A stretch of DNA of 64,000 nucleotides, taken from contig JAZKYL010000074.1 of the NCBI GenBank assembly GCA_045612105.1, positions 1 through 64,000 on the forward strand, in the 5' to 3' direction. Shown here piece after piece: positions 8,733 through 16,692 of this stretch. Numbering within the stretch: position 1 is the first letter of the stretch; every line of letters starts with the position of its first letter. The DNA comes from SVTX01 sp045612105. GTDB lineage: Bacteria; Bacillota; Clostridia; Oscillospirales; CAG-272. A model generated the notes under the pieces. The model was not told the origin of the DNA and searched no databases. It was given only the letters and a program-made list of their open reading frames with translations. The translations under genes were made by a program, and so were the position numbers.

Positions 8733-8786
8733 GAAATGTAAACTATGCACGACTAAATTTTAGTGCTTAATTGGAGGTACAATAGT

Positions 8787-9344
8787 ATGGTAGTAGCCGG
8801 TGATTTTAAAAACGGTATTACTTTCGAAATGGACGGTAGCGTATATCAGGTTATCGAGTTCCAGCACGTAAAGCCCGGTAAGGGTGCGGCTTTCGTTCGT
8901 ACAAAGCTCAAGAACGTTATTTCCGGAGCAGTTGTCGAGAAGACCTTCAGCCCTACGGACAAGTATGAGAATGCTTATATCGAAAGAAAGGATATGCAGT
9001 ATTCCTACAACGACGGCGATCTTTATTACTTCATGGACATGGAGTCCTTCGACATGCTTCCCCTTAACAGAGAGAAGCTTGGCGATGCTTTCAAGTTCGT
9101 TAAGGAAGAGATGATGTGCAAGATCATCTCCTACAAGGGCAACGTATTCGGAGTTGAAGCTCCCACTTTCGTTGAGCTTGAGGTTACCGAGACCGACCCC
9201 GGTTTCGCAGGTAACACCGCAACCAACACCCTGAAGCCCGCAACTCTTGAGACAGGTGCTGTTATCAAGGTTCCGCTCTTCATCAACGTTGGCGACGTTC
9301 TTAAGATCGACACTCGTACGGGCGAATATCTGTCCCGCGCATAA
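8787..9344 (+). CDS. efp: elongation factor P
   Basis: A 185-residue EF-P, which rescues ribosomes stalled at polyproline. The N-terminal KOW-like domain carries the loop KPGKGAAF with Lys32 at the tip, the position that is modified in Bacillus relatives. The C-terminal OB domains follow with the signature VEAPTFVELEVTET and the ending KIDTRTGEYLSRA. ATG at 8787 has GGAGG 11 nt upstream; in-frame codons before it lie in the leader. No EpmA-type modifying enzyme is in the window. It is transcribed alone. Confidence 0.97.
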   Translation: MVVAGDFKNGITFEMDGSVYQVIEFQHVKPGKGAAFVRTKLKNVISGAVVEKTFSPTDKYENAYIERKDMQYSYNDGDLYYFMDMESFDMLPLNREKLGDAFKFVKEEMMCKIISYKGNVFGVEAPTFVELEVTETDPGFAGNTATNTLKPATLETGAVIKVPLFINVGDVLKIDTRTGEYLSRA

Positions 9345-9354
9345 TTCTTGAAAA

Positions 9355-9398
9355 TAAAACGGGAGGCTTTTCACAGATGTGCATAAGCTCCCGTTTTA
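9355..9398 (+). terminator. terminator-like hairpin after efp
   Basis: TAAAACGGGAG (9355-9365) pairs with CTCCCGTTTTA (9388-9398). The T tract lies inside the 3' arm, so efficiency is uncertain. Confidence 0.55.
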
Positions 9399-9433
9399 TG
9401 CTTATAAATCACAAATATTAGGAGGATAATAAA

Positions 9434-9919
9434 ATGACTATTCTTGAAAAAACCGCTTACATAAAGGGCCTTTGCGAGGGTCTTGAATTCGACAAGAAGG
9501 ATACCGCCGAGGCTAAGGTTATCAAGGCTCTCCTCGATCTTTGCCAGGATATGGCTGAGGAGATCGAAAGCCTTCAGTGCGACGTTGAGGAGCTTCACGA
9601 CTACTGTGAGGAGCTTGACGAGGATCTCGGCGACGTTGAAGAGGTAATTCTCGATATGGACGAGGATGAGGACGACGAGGACGAGTGGGATGACGAGGAC
9701 GAATGGGACGAATGCGACGGTGATTGCGACTGCTGCGAAATGTGTGGCGATTGCGAGCTCTGCGACGACGAGGACTATTTCGAGATCGTTTGCCCCTCTT
9801 GCGGCGAGACCGTCTGCTTCGACGACTCTGTCAACGCAGAGGAGCTTCTCTGCCCCGCCTGCGGTAACGCTCTCGGATGCATCGTTGAGGACGACGACGT
9901 AGAGCCTGTTGAGGAATAA
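9434..9919 (+). CDS. CD1247-type acidic protein with zinc ribbon
   Basis: A 161-residue protein of unknown function. Residues 1-70 form a helical N-terminal domain (LEKTAYIKGLCEGLEFD start) that I recognise from Clostridia proteins described as CD1247 N-terminal domain proteins. Residues about 70-110 are an extremely acidic, Cys-rich linker. Residues about 118-150 are a zinc ribbon with two CPxCG knuckles (CPSCGE and CPACGN). ATG at 9434 follows AGGAGGATAATAAA, a strong ribosome site. Such proteins are widespread in Clostridia, but no role is established that I know of. It stands alone between two hairpins. Confidence 0.8.
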   Translation: MTILEKTAYIKGLCEGLEFDKKDTAEAKVIKALLDLCQDMAEEIESLQCDVEELHDYCEELDEDLGDVEEVILDMDEDEDDEDEWDDEDEWDECDGDCDCCEMCGDCELCDDEDYFEIVCPSCGETVCFDDSVNAEELLCPACGNALGCIVEDDDVEPVEE

Positions 9920-9932
9920 TTGATAATTATTA

Positions 9933-9970
9933 CAAAAAGGAAGAAGCCTTTCGACTTCTTCCTTTTTGTT
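9933..9970 (+). terminator. terminator after the CD1247-type gene
   Basis: CAAAAAGGAAGAAG (9933-9946) pairs with CTTCTTCCTTTTTG (9954-9967), followed by T residues. Confidence 0.85.
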
Positions 9971-10016
9971 TTCCCTAATTCAAATTTTGATTTATCGGGA
10001 TGTTGTAAAACTAAAT

Positions 10017-10260
10017 GGTGCATCCTCATCCACCACTTCGTGGTCCCCCTTCCCCTGCCTTGGGGAAGGCTAACGCAAGGCGTAACCCTTGGCGAACACT
10101 TAATCGCCATATTATTTATCTAACGCAAAGCGTAATTTGATGCGATTTTGTAGCCGTGACAATGGTTTTTAGGCTACAGTTGAGGATGCGCTGAAGTTAA
10201 ACCTGAGCCCTCCCCAAGGCAGGGGAGGGGGGACCGCAACGCGGTGGGTGAGGATGCACC
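10017..10260. repeat. 244-bp non-coding element with 54-bp terminal inverted repeats
   Basis: The left end (10017-10070, starting GGTGCATCCTCATCCACC) and the reverse complement of the right end (10207-10260) differ at only 7 of 54 positions by hand alignment. The core has no open reading frame of note. The structure is that of a MITE or REP-type mobile repeat. No clear target-site duplication flanks it. It fills most of the 426-bp gap between the CD1247-type gene and ygiQ; the rest of the gap holds two terminators. Confidence 0.7.
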
Positions 10261-10299
10261 TTTTAAATAGACATACCCCGCCAAATCGCAATTTATCGA

Positions 10300-10340
10300 T
10301 AATAAAAAACAGTTGAGCTTGACAGCTCAACTGCTTTTTG
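10300..10340 (-). terminator. terminator after ygiQ
   Basis: CAGTTGAGC (10310-10318) pairs with GCTCAACTG (10325-10333). A T run follows on the minus strand, and a shorter one on the plus strand. Confidence 0.85.
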
Positions 10341-10345
10341 TTATT

Positions 10346-12376
10346 TTATTTCTTTTTCCCGCCTTTTTTAGCCTTCGGCTTTGCCCAGCCTGATTTATAG
10401 GTGGGCTTTTGCGTTTTTCTTTCGGGGCTTGGGCTGTTTTTGGCACCGCTCTTGGCATTTGACTGCGCCTTCTGCGCCGAGGAAGGCTTCTTTTGTGCAG
10501 GCGCACCGCCTTTGCCTCTGCCACTTTGGGCGGGGGCGCGTTTCTCTGCGGATTTAGGCGAATACTGCGCCTTTCCGCCCGTGGGACGAACGAGACATTC
10601 CTCGCCATAACCTATCAGGTCTTCTCTACCTGCCTTTATGAGTGCTTCGCGGACAAGATCGGCATTCTGCGGTCTGTTATACTGCAAAAGCGCCCTTTGA
10701 AGTTGCTTTTCGTGGTAATCTGTCGCCACGTAAACGGGCTTCATATCAAGGGGATTTATTCCCGTGTAATACATAACCGTGGATGCCGTTCCCGGAGTAG
10801 GATAATAGTCCTGCACCTGCTCGGGGGCATAATGATCGCGCTTGAGACAAAGAGCCAACTCAATAGCGTCGTTCAGAGTCGAACCGGGATGGCTTGACAT
10901 AAGGTAGGGCACCAGATACTGCTCCTTGCCCAACTCTCCCGTTATCTCAAAAAACTTCTTTCTGAAGCCCTGATAAACGTTGAAATCGGGCTTGCCCATA
11001 CAACGTAGAACCGGCGACGAGCAATGCTCGGGAGCGACCTTAAGCTGACCCGAAACGTTATCGCGAACCAGCTTACGGAAGAATGAATCGTCTTTATCGC
11101 ACATCAGATAGTCAAAACGAATGCCCGAGCGCACGAACACTTTTTTAACTCTCGGTATCTTCTCGATCTCCTCAATGAGCTTGATATACTCGGTATGATC
11201 GACCTTAAGATTCTTACAGGGAGTGGGCGCGAGACACTTGCGATTGGGACAAACACCGCTTTCAAGCTGTTTGTCACAGGAAGGATAACGGAAATTCGCC
11301 GTGGGACCGCCAACGTCGTGTATGTAACCCTTAAAATCGGGCATTTCTGCAATGATCTTAGCCTCTTCCACAACACTCTTGATGCTTCTTGATCTTACCG
11401 TTCTGCCCTGGTGGAACGCAAGAGCGCAGAAGTTACACGCGCCGAAGCAGCCGCGGTTATGTGTCAAGGAGAACTTGACCTCCTCAATAGCGGGAACACC
11501 ACCCTCGGCTTCGTACATTGGATGATATGCGCGCATATAAGGCAGACTGTAAACGTGATCAAGCTCCGCTCTTTCAAGCGGCGGCATGGGCGGATTCTGC
11601 ACCAACAGCTTACCGTCGTAGATCTCGCATATCGCCTTACCGTTTATAGAATCCTGGTTCTTATACTGCACACCGAATGCCTCGGCATACTTTCTCTTGT
11701 CGGTCTTAAGATCATCATAATCAAAGGTAGCCGCCACAGGGAAATTCACCTTATCCTCGGGTTTTGCTAAGTAAACGGTACCTCTTACGTCGCGAATTTT
11801 CTTGATCGGCACGCCGCGATCCAAGAGCTCGGCAATTCGGACAAGTATTTTCTCACCCATACCATAGGTCAGTATATCGGCGCGGCTGTCCACAAGCACA
11901 CTTCGGCGAACCTTATCGTCCCAATAATCATAGTGCGCAAAACGGCGCAAGGACGCTTCAAGACCGCCTAAAATGATCGGCACGTCGCCATATGCCTCGC
12001 GAATACGGTTGGAATAAACGATAGTTGCTCTGTCGGGTCGCTTTCCCATCTTTCCGCCTGCCGAATAATAATCATAAGTGCGCTTCTTTTTCGCTGCGGT
12101 ATAGTGAGCTACCATAGAGTCAATATTTCCCGCGCTGACCAAAAATCCAAGTCTCGGTCTTCCAAACCTCTTGAAATCCTCGCAGCTCTTATAGTCGGGC
12201 TGCGCCAAAAATGCCACTCTGAAGCCCTTATCCTCCAGCACTCGACAGATAATAGTCGCGCCAAAGGACGGGTGATCAACGTAAGCGTCACCACACACGT
12301 ACACAAAATCAGGCTCTTCCCAGCCTCTTTCTTCCATCTCCTCCCGCGTTACGGGGAAAAACAAATTTTCTTTCAT
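10346..12376 (-). CDS. YgiQ-family radical SAM protein (UPF0313)
   Basis: A 676-residue radical SAM protein of the UPF0313/YgiQ family. The N-terminal third is a cobalamin-binding-like region (CGDAYVDHPSFG; LGGLEASLRRFAHYDYWDD is a family signature). The cluster motif is Cys-x3-Cys-x2-Cys in NRGCFGACNFCAL. The C-terminal 70 residues are a low-complexity tail rich in Lys, Pro, Ala and Ser, common in this family and possibly nucleic-acid binding. The reaction is unknown. ATG at 12376 is preceded by GGAGACGAAA; a TTG four codons earlier lacks a site. It follows spoVM after a 316-bp repeat-filled gap. Confidence 0.9.
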   Translation of the reverse strand: MKENLFFPVTREEMEERGWEEPDFVYVCGDAYVDHPSFGATIICRVLEDKGFRVAFLAQPDYKSCEDFKRFGRPRLGFLVSAGNIDSMVAHYTAAKKKRTYDYYSAGGKMGKRPDRATIVYSNRIREAYGDVPIILGGLEASLRRFAHYDYWDDKVRRSVLVDSRADILTYGMGEKILVRIAELLDRGVPIKKIRDVRGTVYLAKPEDKVNFPVAATFDYDDLKTDKRKYAEAFGVQYKNQDSINGKAICEIYDGKLLVQNPPMPPLERAELDHVYSLPYMRAYHPMYEAEGGVPAIEEVKFSLTHNRGCFGACNFCALAFHQGRTVRSRSIKSVVEEAKIIAEMPDFKGYIHDVGGPTANFRYPSCDKQLESGVCPNRKCLAPTPCKNLKVDHTEYIKLIEEIEKIPRVKKVFVRSGIRFDYLMCDKDDSFFRKLVRDNVSGQLKVAPEHCSSPVLRCMGKPDFNVYQGFRKKFFEITGELGKEQYLVPYLMSSHPGSTLNDAIELALCLKRDHYAPEQVQDYYPTPGTASTVMYYTGINPLDMKPVYVATDYHEKQLQRALLQYNRPQNADLVREALIKAGREDLIGYGEECLVRPTGGKAQYSPKSAEKRAPAQSGRGKGGAPAQKKPSSAQKAQSNAKSGAKNSPSPERKTQKPTYKSGWAKPKAKKGGKKK

Positions 12377-12422
12377 TTTCGTCTCCAACGGCTTGTCTCC
12401 GACGGCTTAAAACCTTTTTGGG

Positions 12423-12690
12423 AAAAAGGTTTTAAGAATTCCAAAAACTTCCCCAAGGATAGTTTATTACATAGCCGTTTTACCAATCTTGATGATACGG
12501 CAAATCAATAAGACAGTCCCTTCAAAAAAGTTTTTTACAAAGCCATTTTTAATAAAAAAGGTTTTAAGAATTCCAAAAACTTTAAATAAGGATAGTTTTT
12601 ATTATAGCCATTTTATTTACCTTGATGATATAGCAAAATAAATAAGACAGCATCCCCTAAAAAGTTTTTTACAAAGCCGTTTTTAATAAA
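12423..12690. repeat. 132-bp tandem duplication
   Basis: Two head-to-tail copies with a period of about 132 bp begin at 12423 and 12555, each with AAAAAGGTTTTAAGAATTCC. Each runs through a GATGATA(C/T) motif and AATAAGACAG to TTTTTTACAAAGCC. The copies have diverged modestly. It fills the gap between spoVM and ygiQ, where I see no gene. Confidence 0.75.
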
Positions 12691-12692
12691 GT

Positions 12693-12782
12693 TTATCTTT
12701 TCTTCTTCTCTTTTTTAATTCCAAAGATCTTCCGCAGTATCGGCGCTAAAAATGACGGCGAGCGAACGAGAACTATTTTCAT
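12693..12782 (-). CDS. spoVM: stage V sporulation protein M, 29 residues
   Basis: A short ORF starting MKIVLVRSPSFLAPILRKIF and ending in a Lys/Arg-rich tail, 29 residues in all. It has the SpoVM pattern: MK, a short beta-like stretch, SPSFL with the conserved Pro, then an amphipathic basic helix. Bacillus subtilis SpoVM is 26 residues and recognises the positively curved forespore membrane to place the SpoIVA coat layer. It lies directly downstream of thiN, the conserved location in sporeformers. TGGAGG lies 7 nt upstream of the ATG. The match rests on length, pattern and synteny. It implies an endospore-forming lineage or recent ancestor. Confidence 0.85.
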   Translation of the reverse strand: MKIVLVRSPSFLAPILRKIFGIKKEKKKR

Positions 12783-12848
12783 AAAAAACACCTCCATATA
12801 ATGCTTTCATCAACATTATATGCCGAAAAAAGGCTCTCCGTCAAAAAA

Positions 12849-13472
12849 TCAAAGGTCTCTCGACTCGATTATGAATATTCCGCCCTTTTTAACGGTAATC
12901 AACGCGGCATTCTTTGTAATTTCGTTAGAAACCGCAAACTGATGGTCACGTGTCAAGGTCTTGTTAACCAAAGGATATTTCGCTCCCTCAATGCTGACCC
13001 CCTTGACCTTCTCGTCTGTGGCGATAAGCGAAAAATACTTATATTGACTTCTGACAACGATAAATCCGCTGTTTTTGATATATCTCACACGATTCTGACC
13101 GTTGACGATATAGATCGGAATACGTTTTTCGTGGTATTTTTCGAGAATCGCCAAGGTAGAGAGCGCGTGATCAAATCTGCCCGAGGTGCTTCCCACGATA
13201 ATTATCTCGTTTGCTCCCTTTTCTATCGCCGTCTCAACCGCGATCTGTGTATCTGTCAGATCCTTTTCCACAGGGACCTGCTTGACCTCGTCGACGTCGT
13301 CGGGAATATGACCGAGGGAGTCAAAATCGCCAATAAGAATGTTGGTATGCGCCCCCATAAGAGTAGCATTTCTGTACCCCGCGTCGGCAGAGATAACAAG
13401 GTCTCCCTCCTCGGGTCGTTCCTCGATAAATTGGTGATAGATCTCACCGCCCGTAAATATGTAAGCTTTCAT
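12849..13472 (-). CDS. thiN: thiamine pyrophosphokinase
   Basis: A 207-residue ThiN, which transfers pyrophosphate from ATP to thiamine to make thiamine diphosphate. The catalytic domain shows SADAGYRNA, LIGDFDSLG (acidic ATP/Mg site), EKDLTDTQIAVE and GSTSGRFDHALS, all family motifs in the correct order. The C-terminal beta domain binds thiamine. The start lies one nucleotide past the rsgA stop (TAAAATG). The neighbours are rsgA upstream and spoVM downstream, the standard Bacillota order, though rpe, often between rsgA and thiN, is missing. Confidence 0.95.
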   Translation of the reverse strand: MKAYIFTGGEIYHQFIEERPEEGDLVISADAGYRNATLMGAHTNILIGDFDSLGHIPDDVDEVKQVPVEKDLTDTQIAVETAIEKGANEIIIVGSTSGRFDHALSTLAILEKYHEKRIPIYIVNGQNRVRYIKNSGFIVVRSQYKYFSLIATDEKVKGVSIEGAKYPLVNKTLTRDHQFAVSNEITKNAALITVKKGGIFIIESRDL

Positions 13473-13473
13473 T

Positions 13474-14394
13474 TTATTTGTCCCACTTGTGTTTGTTTTT
13501 CAAAATATCGTACAGTAAAACGTAGCTTTCGTGTCGTGATTTTGCCATCTCGCCGCGACCTACCGCCTCAACGATGGCACAGCCCTCTTCCTTGATGTGG
13601 GTACATTTCGTGTACTTGCACTCACCGATTCTCTCGTTGATCTCGGGGAAACAAAGCGGAAGATTTTCAAGATCGAAAAAATCGAATCTCTCAAAATCAA
13701 GCATTGAAAATCCGGGAGTATCGGCAAGATACGCATTCTCACTGATAGGGAAAAGGTTTACCGCTCTCGTGGTATGCTTGCCTCTCGCGGTCTTACGGCT
13801 GACGTCACCCGTATCGAGCACAAGGCTCGGGAATAGCTTATTCATCAAGGTGGATTTGCCCACTCCCGATGCTCCCGCAAAGGCGGCAATATTCCCATCA
13901 AGCTGTGAATCGACGTAGCTCTTTATTTCTTCAATTCCCTCGCCGGTGGCGCAGGAGAGAACGAAAACGATGTAGCCCGCCTTTTCGTAGGTCTCCTTAA
14001 GAATATTGGCATTTTCACGGTCAAGCTCGCATTTACCAATGACGATTACGGGCTGAATATCGTTGTGCTCTAAAATCGCCGTCAGCTTGTCGGTCATATC
14101 GGGCATGGGAGCAGGCGACTTCGCCGCCATAGTGACGAACACCACGTCAAGATTGGCAAGAGGCGGGCGGATCAGCGAATTTTTTCGGTCGCAGATCTCA
14201 TCAATTATAGCATTTTCCTCTCCCTCGCCAAGGTCAATGGCAACAATATCTCCCACCAACGGAGACATATTGCTATGGCGAAAAATTCCCCTTGCACGAC
14301 ATGATATCTCTCTGTATTCGTTTTCTTCCTTGACTCGAACGGTATAAAGACCGCCAAGGAGCGATACGATTCTTCCTTTAATCAATTGACTCAT
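13474..14394 (-). CDS. rsgA: ribosome small subunit-dependent GTPase A
   Basis: A 306-residue circularly permuted GTPase that acts in late 30S maturation. It has an N-terminal OB fold, the P-loop GASGVGKST (174-182), G3 in LADTPGFS, and a C-terminal zinc site in CKYTKCTHIKEEGC. The G4 region reads VIGKCELD where NKxD is usual, so the Asn and Asp that set guanine specificity appear replaced by Gly and Glu; this should be noted when nucleotide preference matters. ATG at 14394 with GGAG 7 nt upstream is preferred over the ATG at 14406. The start region overlaps the end of the PASTA gene. Confidence 0.95.
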   Translation of the reverse strand: MSQLIKGRIVSLLGGLYTVRVKEENEYREISCRARGIFRHSNMSPLVGDIVAIDLGEGEENAIIDEICDRKNSLIRPPLANLDVVFVTMAAKSPAPMPDMTDKLTAILEHNDIQPVIVIGKCELDRENANILKETYEKAGYIVFVLSCATGEGIEEIKSYVDSQLDGNIAAFAGASGVGKSTLMNKLFPSLVLDTGDVSRKTARGKHTTRAVNLFPISENAYLADTPGFSMLDFERFDFFDLENLPLCFPEINERIGECKYTKCTHIKEEGCAIVEAVGRGEMAKSRHESYVLLYDILKNKHKWDK

Positions 14395-14395
14395 A

Positions 14396-15196
14396 TTAAT
14401 CTCCATTTTCCTCTGTTATATCTTTGCGAAATGGATGCAAATTTTCTGTTTTTTGACTTGTGCAAACGGTTATATCTATCTTCGTTCCGTGCAAAACGTA
14501 GCAACTTGGCTCAATGCTCTGCGCGATCACCTTGCCCGCTGCAAATTCATCCGACTCACACTCAATTATATCTCCTAAAGCAAGCCCCTGAGCCAAAAGC
14601 TCGGAGCAAGCGACTTCAAGCGGCAAGCCGACAAAATTCTTGACAGATACCGAGCTATGAATATGATTACGACTGACAAAAAGCGTCACTTTCTCTCCAC
14701 GCTCAATGCTCTGCCCTGCACAAGGCGAGGTTTTAAGCACAATATCGTTCTCGGAACGGTCATCATATACCGAAACTATGCGAATTCCTGCCCCGATAGA
14801 GCGCAGAGCCGCCGCCGCTTCATTGTATTTATAATTCTTAAGCTCGGGGATCATTTGCGTCTCTTTTCCCATACTCACCGTCAGCTTAACGGTGTATTTT
14901 TCATCCTCGGCAAGCTTTCTCTTAGCCCCTGCATAAGGAAACTGGGAAATTATCTCCCCCTCGGGTATCTCGTCGGAGAAGACAAGCTCCCTCTCAAGCT
15001 CTATCTTTTCGATAAACTGAATTTCAGAATATTTCTTCCCCGTAAACTCGGGGATCTCAATAATCTCGCGCTCACCGTCGAAATCCACGAAAAAGTATGC
15101 AAATACACAAATCACGGTCAAAATAAAGATCGCAACTGACACAAGGGCGAATATAGTAAGCTTTATAATCGTTCTATCGTTAGTTTTGGTGTTCAT
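14396..15196 (-). CDS. membrane-anchored PASTA-domain protein without kinase
   Basis: A 266-residue protein with about 13 cytoplasmic residues, one transmembrane helix (about 14-36) and three extracellular PASTA-like repeats (about 45-112, 113-178, 180-250). It occupies the slot of prkC between rlmN and rsgA, but the entire Ser/Thr kinase domain is absent and the phosphatase gene prpC is also missing. PASTA domains bind uncrosslinked peptidoglycan or muropeptides. The protein may be a cell-wall sensor or scaffold lacking its own signalling domain. The start has AAGGAG 4 nt upstream, buried in a hairpin. It is not an assembly truncation at the N terminus, since a good start and membrane helix are present. 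Confidence 0.85.
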   Translation of the reverse strand: MNTKTNDRTIIKLTIFALVSVAIFILTVICVFAYFFVDFDGEREIIEIPEFTGKKYSEIQFIEKIELERELVFSDEIPEGEIISQFPYAGAKRKLAEDEKYTVKLTVSMGKETQMIPELKNYKYNEAAAALRSIGAGIRIVSVYDDRSENDIVLKTSPCAGQSIERGEKVTLFVSRNHIHSSVSVKNFVGLPLEVACSELLAQGLALGDIIECESDEFAAGKVIAQSIEPSCYVLHGTKIDITVCTSQKTENLHPFRKDITEENGD

Positions 15197-15199
15197 AAG

Positions 15200-15229
15200 G
15201 CTCCTTAAATTTTAGTTTATGTAAGGAGC
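15200..15229 (-). promoter_or_regulatory. hairpin hiding the ribosome site of the PASTA gene
   Basis: On the minus strand GCTCCTTA (15229-15222) can pair perfectly with TAAGGAGC (15207-15200), enclosing the AAGGAG ribosome site 4 nt before the start codon. The loop is 14 nt. Confidence 0.5.
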
Positions 15230-15632
15230 TATAAATTGCGATTTATCGATGAGTTATTTACTAACTTTTCTTGTCACCAGCGACAAGAAAAGTTACAAAA
15301 GAAACGCCGCATAGGTGAAAGAGGGTCTTGCAAAATCAAACGTAGCAAGCCGCGTTTGATTTTACTTCGACATCCTCTCTCCCCTATGAACCCCACTCAC
15401 CTGTCGGCTTTGCCGGCGAAACGTTTAACAAAGTTAAATATTGATTTTGTCGAAAGCAAATGATTTAAATTGTTCTCGCAACACGATAGAAGTGAGACTT
15501 TTATTAAAATCCTCACGGTTTTATATGATGAAATGGCTACACTTCCAATTAATTCGTTGGGAAGTTTCTTTGCTTACTTTCTCTTCAAAGAAAGTAAGCC
15601 GCCGGAGGCATCGCGCCCCCACGCATCCTCCT
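15230..15632. repeat. palindrome-rich intergenic repeats between rlmN and the PASTA gene
   Basis: No gene is visible in this gap. It holds at least three perfect hairpins: AACTTTTCTTGTC with GACAAGAAAAGTT (about 15260-15294), AAATCAAACG with CGTTTGATTT (about 15335-15364) and GCTTACTTTCT with AGAAAGTAAGC (about 15572-15600). The segment 15474-15523 (CTCGCAACACG to CCTCACGGTTT) recurs at 20454-20503. The DNA is where prpC and the prkC kinase domain would normally lie; I see no remnant of either. Confidence 0.65.
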
Positions 15633-16682
15633 CTACGCCTCCCCCGCGTCCTCGCGACGGAGCTGACCGCAGGAGGCATTAATGTCGGAGCCGAGAGTTC
15701 GGCGAATAGTAGCGCGAATTCCGTGAGCCTCGAGAACCGCCGCAAAACGTTTGACAGCGTCTCTGTCGGAGCTCTTGAATCCTGATTCGGTGACCTCGTT
15801 AACGGGGATAAGATTGACGTGAATAGGCATAGTCTCGGTACGGCTGCGAAGCTTCGCGTTGAGGGTATTTGCCAAGTGCAAGGCATTCTGCTTCGTGTCG
15901 TTTTTACCGGCGATCAGGGTGTATTCAAAGGACATTCTGCGCTCGGTAGTCTTGTAATAATCACGGCAAGCGTCAAGAAGCTCACTGACTCCCCAAGCCT
16001 TGTTAACGGGCATGATCTCCGAGCGAATACTGTCGTCGGTCGCGTGAAGCGAGATCGACAAAGTTATCGGCAGATTCAGCTCGGCAAGCTCGTAAATCTT
16101 GGGCACGACACCGCAGGTAGAGAGCGAAATATGACGGTAACCGATGTTCACTCCGTCAGGGAGATTAACTATATTCAAAAATTTAATTACGTTGTCAAAA
16201 TTGTCCAGCGGCTCTCCGATGCCCATCATAACAACGTTTGAAATGCGAATATTCATATCCCTCTGCGCCGCGATTATCTGCCCCAAGATCTCGCCCGACT
16301 CAAGGTCACGTACTCTGCCCGCAATAGTCGAGGCACAAAATTTGCAGCCCATTCGGCAGCCCACCTGAGAGGACACACAGATAGTGTAGCCATGCTCGTA
16401 TTTCATAACGACCGATTCGATGCAGTTTCCGTCGGAAAGTGAGAAAAGATACTTGACCGTACCGTCAAGCTGTGACACCAGTTTTCTCTTTACGTTAGGA
16501 AAAGAGCAATCGATCGCGTTATGTAGTTTTTCCTTGGTCACCTTGCCCACGTTGGTCATCTCGTCAAGCAAAATGCCCTTGTGAAGCTGAGTGAATATCT
16601 GCTTCGCCCTATATTTCGGCTCGCCTATGGATACCATAAGCTCCGCCATCTCCTCGGGGGTGTATGATAATATGTTCTTCAT
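15633..16682 (-). CDS. rlmN: 23S rRNA (A2503-C2)-methyltransferase
   Basis: A 349-residue radical SAM methyltransferase that methylates A2503 of 23S rRNA and A37 of some tRNAs. The cluster motif is Cys109-x3-Cys113-x2-Cys116 in CRMGCKFC. The methyl-carrying C-terminal cysteine is Cys338 in NASCGQLR. SGIGEP-like MMGIGEPLDN and SLHATDD are in place. ATG at 16682 with GGAAATT before it is preferred; an upstream in-frame TTG adds three residues. It follows rsmB after 10 nt and is part of the long minus-strand cluster. Confidence 0.96.
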   Translation of the reverse strand: MKNILSYTPEEMAELMVSIGEPKYRAKQIFTQLHKGILLDEMTNVGKVTKEKLHNAIDCSFPNVKRKLVSQLDGTVKYLFSLSDGNCIESVVMKYEHGYTICVSSQVGCRMGCKFCASTIAGRVRDLESGEILGQIIAAQRDMNIRISNVVMMGIGEPLDNFDNVIKFLNIVNLPDGVNIGYRHISLSTCGVVPKIYELAELNLPITLSISLHATDDSIRSEIMPVNKAWGVSELLDACRDYYKTTERRMSFEYTLIAGKNDTKQNALHLANTLNAKLRSRTETMPIHVNLIPVNEVTESGFKSSDRDAVKRFAAVLEAHGIRATIRRTLGSDINASCGQLRREDAGEA

Positions 16683-16692
16683 AATTTCCAAA

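Noticed and set aside
12423..12690. CRISPR array
   Set aside because: There are only two long copies with diverged sequence and no short repeat-spacer pattern.
15441..15785. 114-codon open frame on the plus strand near the end of rlmN
   Set aside because: It overlaps rlmN in antisense and runs through palindromic repeats; no ribosome site.
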